A stretch of DNA of 5,937 nt from Lachnocurva sp029100405 (GTDB taxonomy: Bacteria > Bacillota > Clostridia > Lachnospirales > Lachnospiraceae). Position numbers and translations under genes: made by a program. Location: assembly GCA_046263755.1 (NCBI GenBank), contig JBJYZC010000027.1:1-5937 (forward strand), read 5' to 3'. Of this stretch, positions 5,920-5,937 are shown piece after piece (position 1 is the first letter of the stretch; every line of letters begins with the position of its first letter). The notes beneath the pieces were generated by a model that made no database searches, was not told the DNA's origin, and saw nothing but the letters and a program-made list of their open reading frames with translations.

Positions 5920-5937
5920 ATGAGTTCCAGAGCCCAA
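5920..5937 (+). CDS. tnpA: Start of the first IS66 gene (TnpA-like), cut by window edge
   Basis: ATG is followed by five codons (MSSRAQ) to the window edge, after a strong ribosome site and about 100 bp inside the element tip. In IS66 the first open frame encodes the small TnpA protein with a helix-turn-helix region, which is needed for transposition with TnpB and TnpC. The assignment rests on position; six residues cannot prove it. Confidence 0.55.

Larger units (their letters stand above)
5820..5937 (+). mobile_element. Left end of an IS66-family element
   Basis: The end starts with GTAAGCG at 5820, the typical outer sequence of IS66 inverted repeats, at the exact point where the WbsX homology stops. 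It continues with a structured leader of about 100 bp and a strong ribosome site followed by the first codons of an open frame, as expected for the first gene of IS66. IS66 elements duplicate 8 bp of target; the candidate here is ATAGTAAT (5812-5819), whose partner would lie beyond the far end of the element, outside the window. Confidence 0.75.

Overview
The window looks like an accessory cell-surface glycan locus of a Gram-positive anaerobe, most likely a clostridial or Lachnospiraceae-type genome. The reasons are a moderately low G+C content by eye, strong GAGGAGG-type ribosome binding sites, a TTG start, and C-terminal fragments of PD-(D/E)XK nuclease family transposases of a kind common in Lachnospiraceae. 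The taxon is inferred from family resemblance only.

Layout: the plus strand carries only the two edges. At the left edge (1-161) is the last part of an IS66-family TnpC transposase, followed by a rho-independent terminator (193-217) and a possible element end near 245. At the right edge (5820-5937) is the left end of an IS66-family element in the same orientation, with a leader and the first six codons of its first gene. All genes between lie on the minus strand and read from right to left: a WbsX/GH99-like glycan enzyme whose 5' end was removed by the right-hand IS66 (5819 to 4423); a radical SAM protein with an N-terminal SPASM-like cysteine region (4430 to 2715, overlapping the previous gene by 8 bp); a family 2 glycosyltransferase remnant broken by an in-frame amber codon and cut short at its 3' end (2670 to 2008); and a CatB/Vat-type left-handed beta-helix O-acetyltransferase (1966 to 1028, TTG start). 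Downstream is a gene graveyard: a KilA-N fragment joined out of frame to a PD-(D/E)XK transposase tail (1027 to 517), a second decayed copy of that tail (425 to 317), and a minus-strand terminator (286 to 250).

The four glycan genes appear to form one transcription unit for building and decorating a surface polysaccharide: chain assembly or trimming (WbsX), radical chemistry on a sugar or carrier, glycosyl transfer, and O-acetylation. The most striking shared feature is that each of the four proteins carries an appended Rossmann-like module with the pattern hydrophobic-(W/Y)-G-x-G-x-x-G, followed about 20-25 residues later by a hydrophobic-Asp strand end. The radical SAM protein has a second, degenerate copy. 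The cluster seems to be decaying: the operon has lost its promoter and first gene start to IS66, and one glycosyltransferase is dead.

No stretch of more than 300 bases is without a gene or gene remnant. No tRNA, rRNA, CRISPR array or riboswitch was seen.
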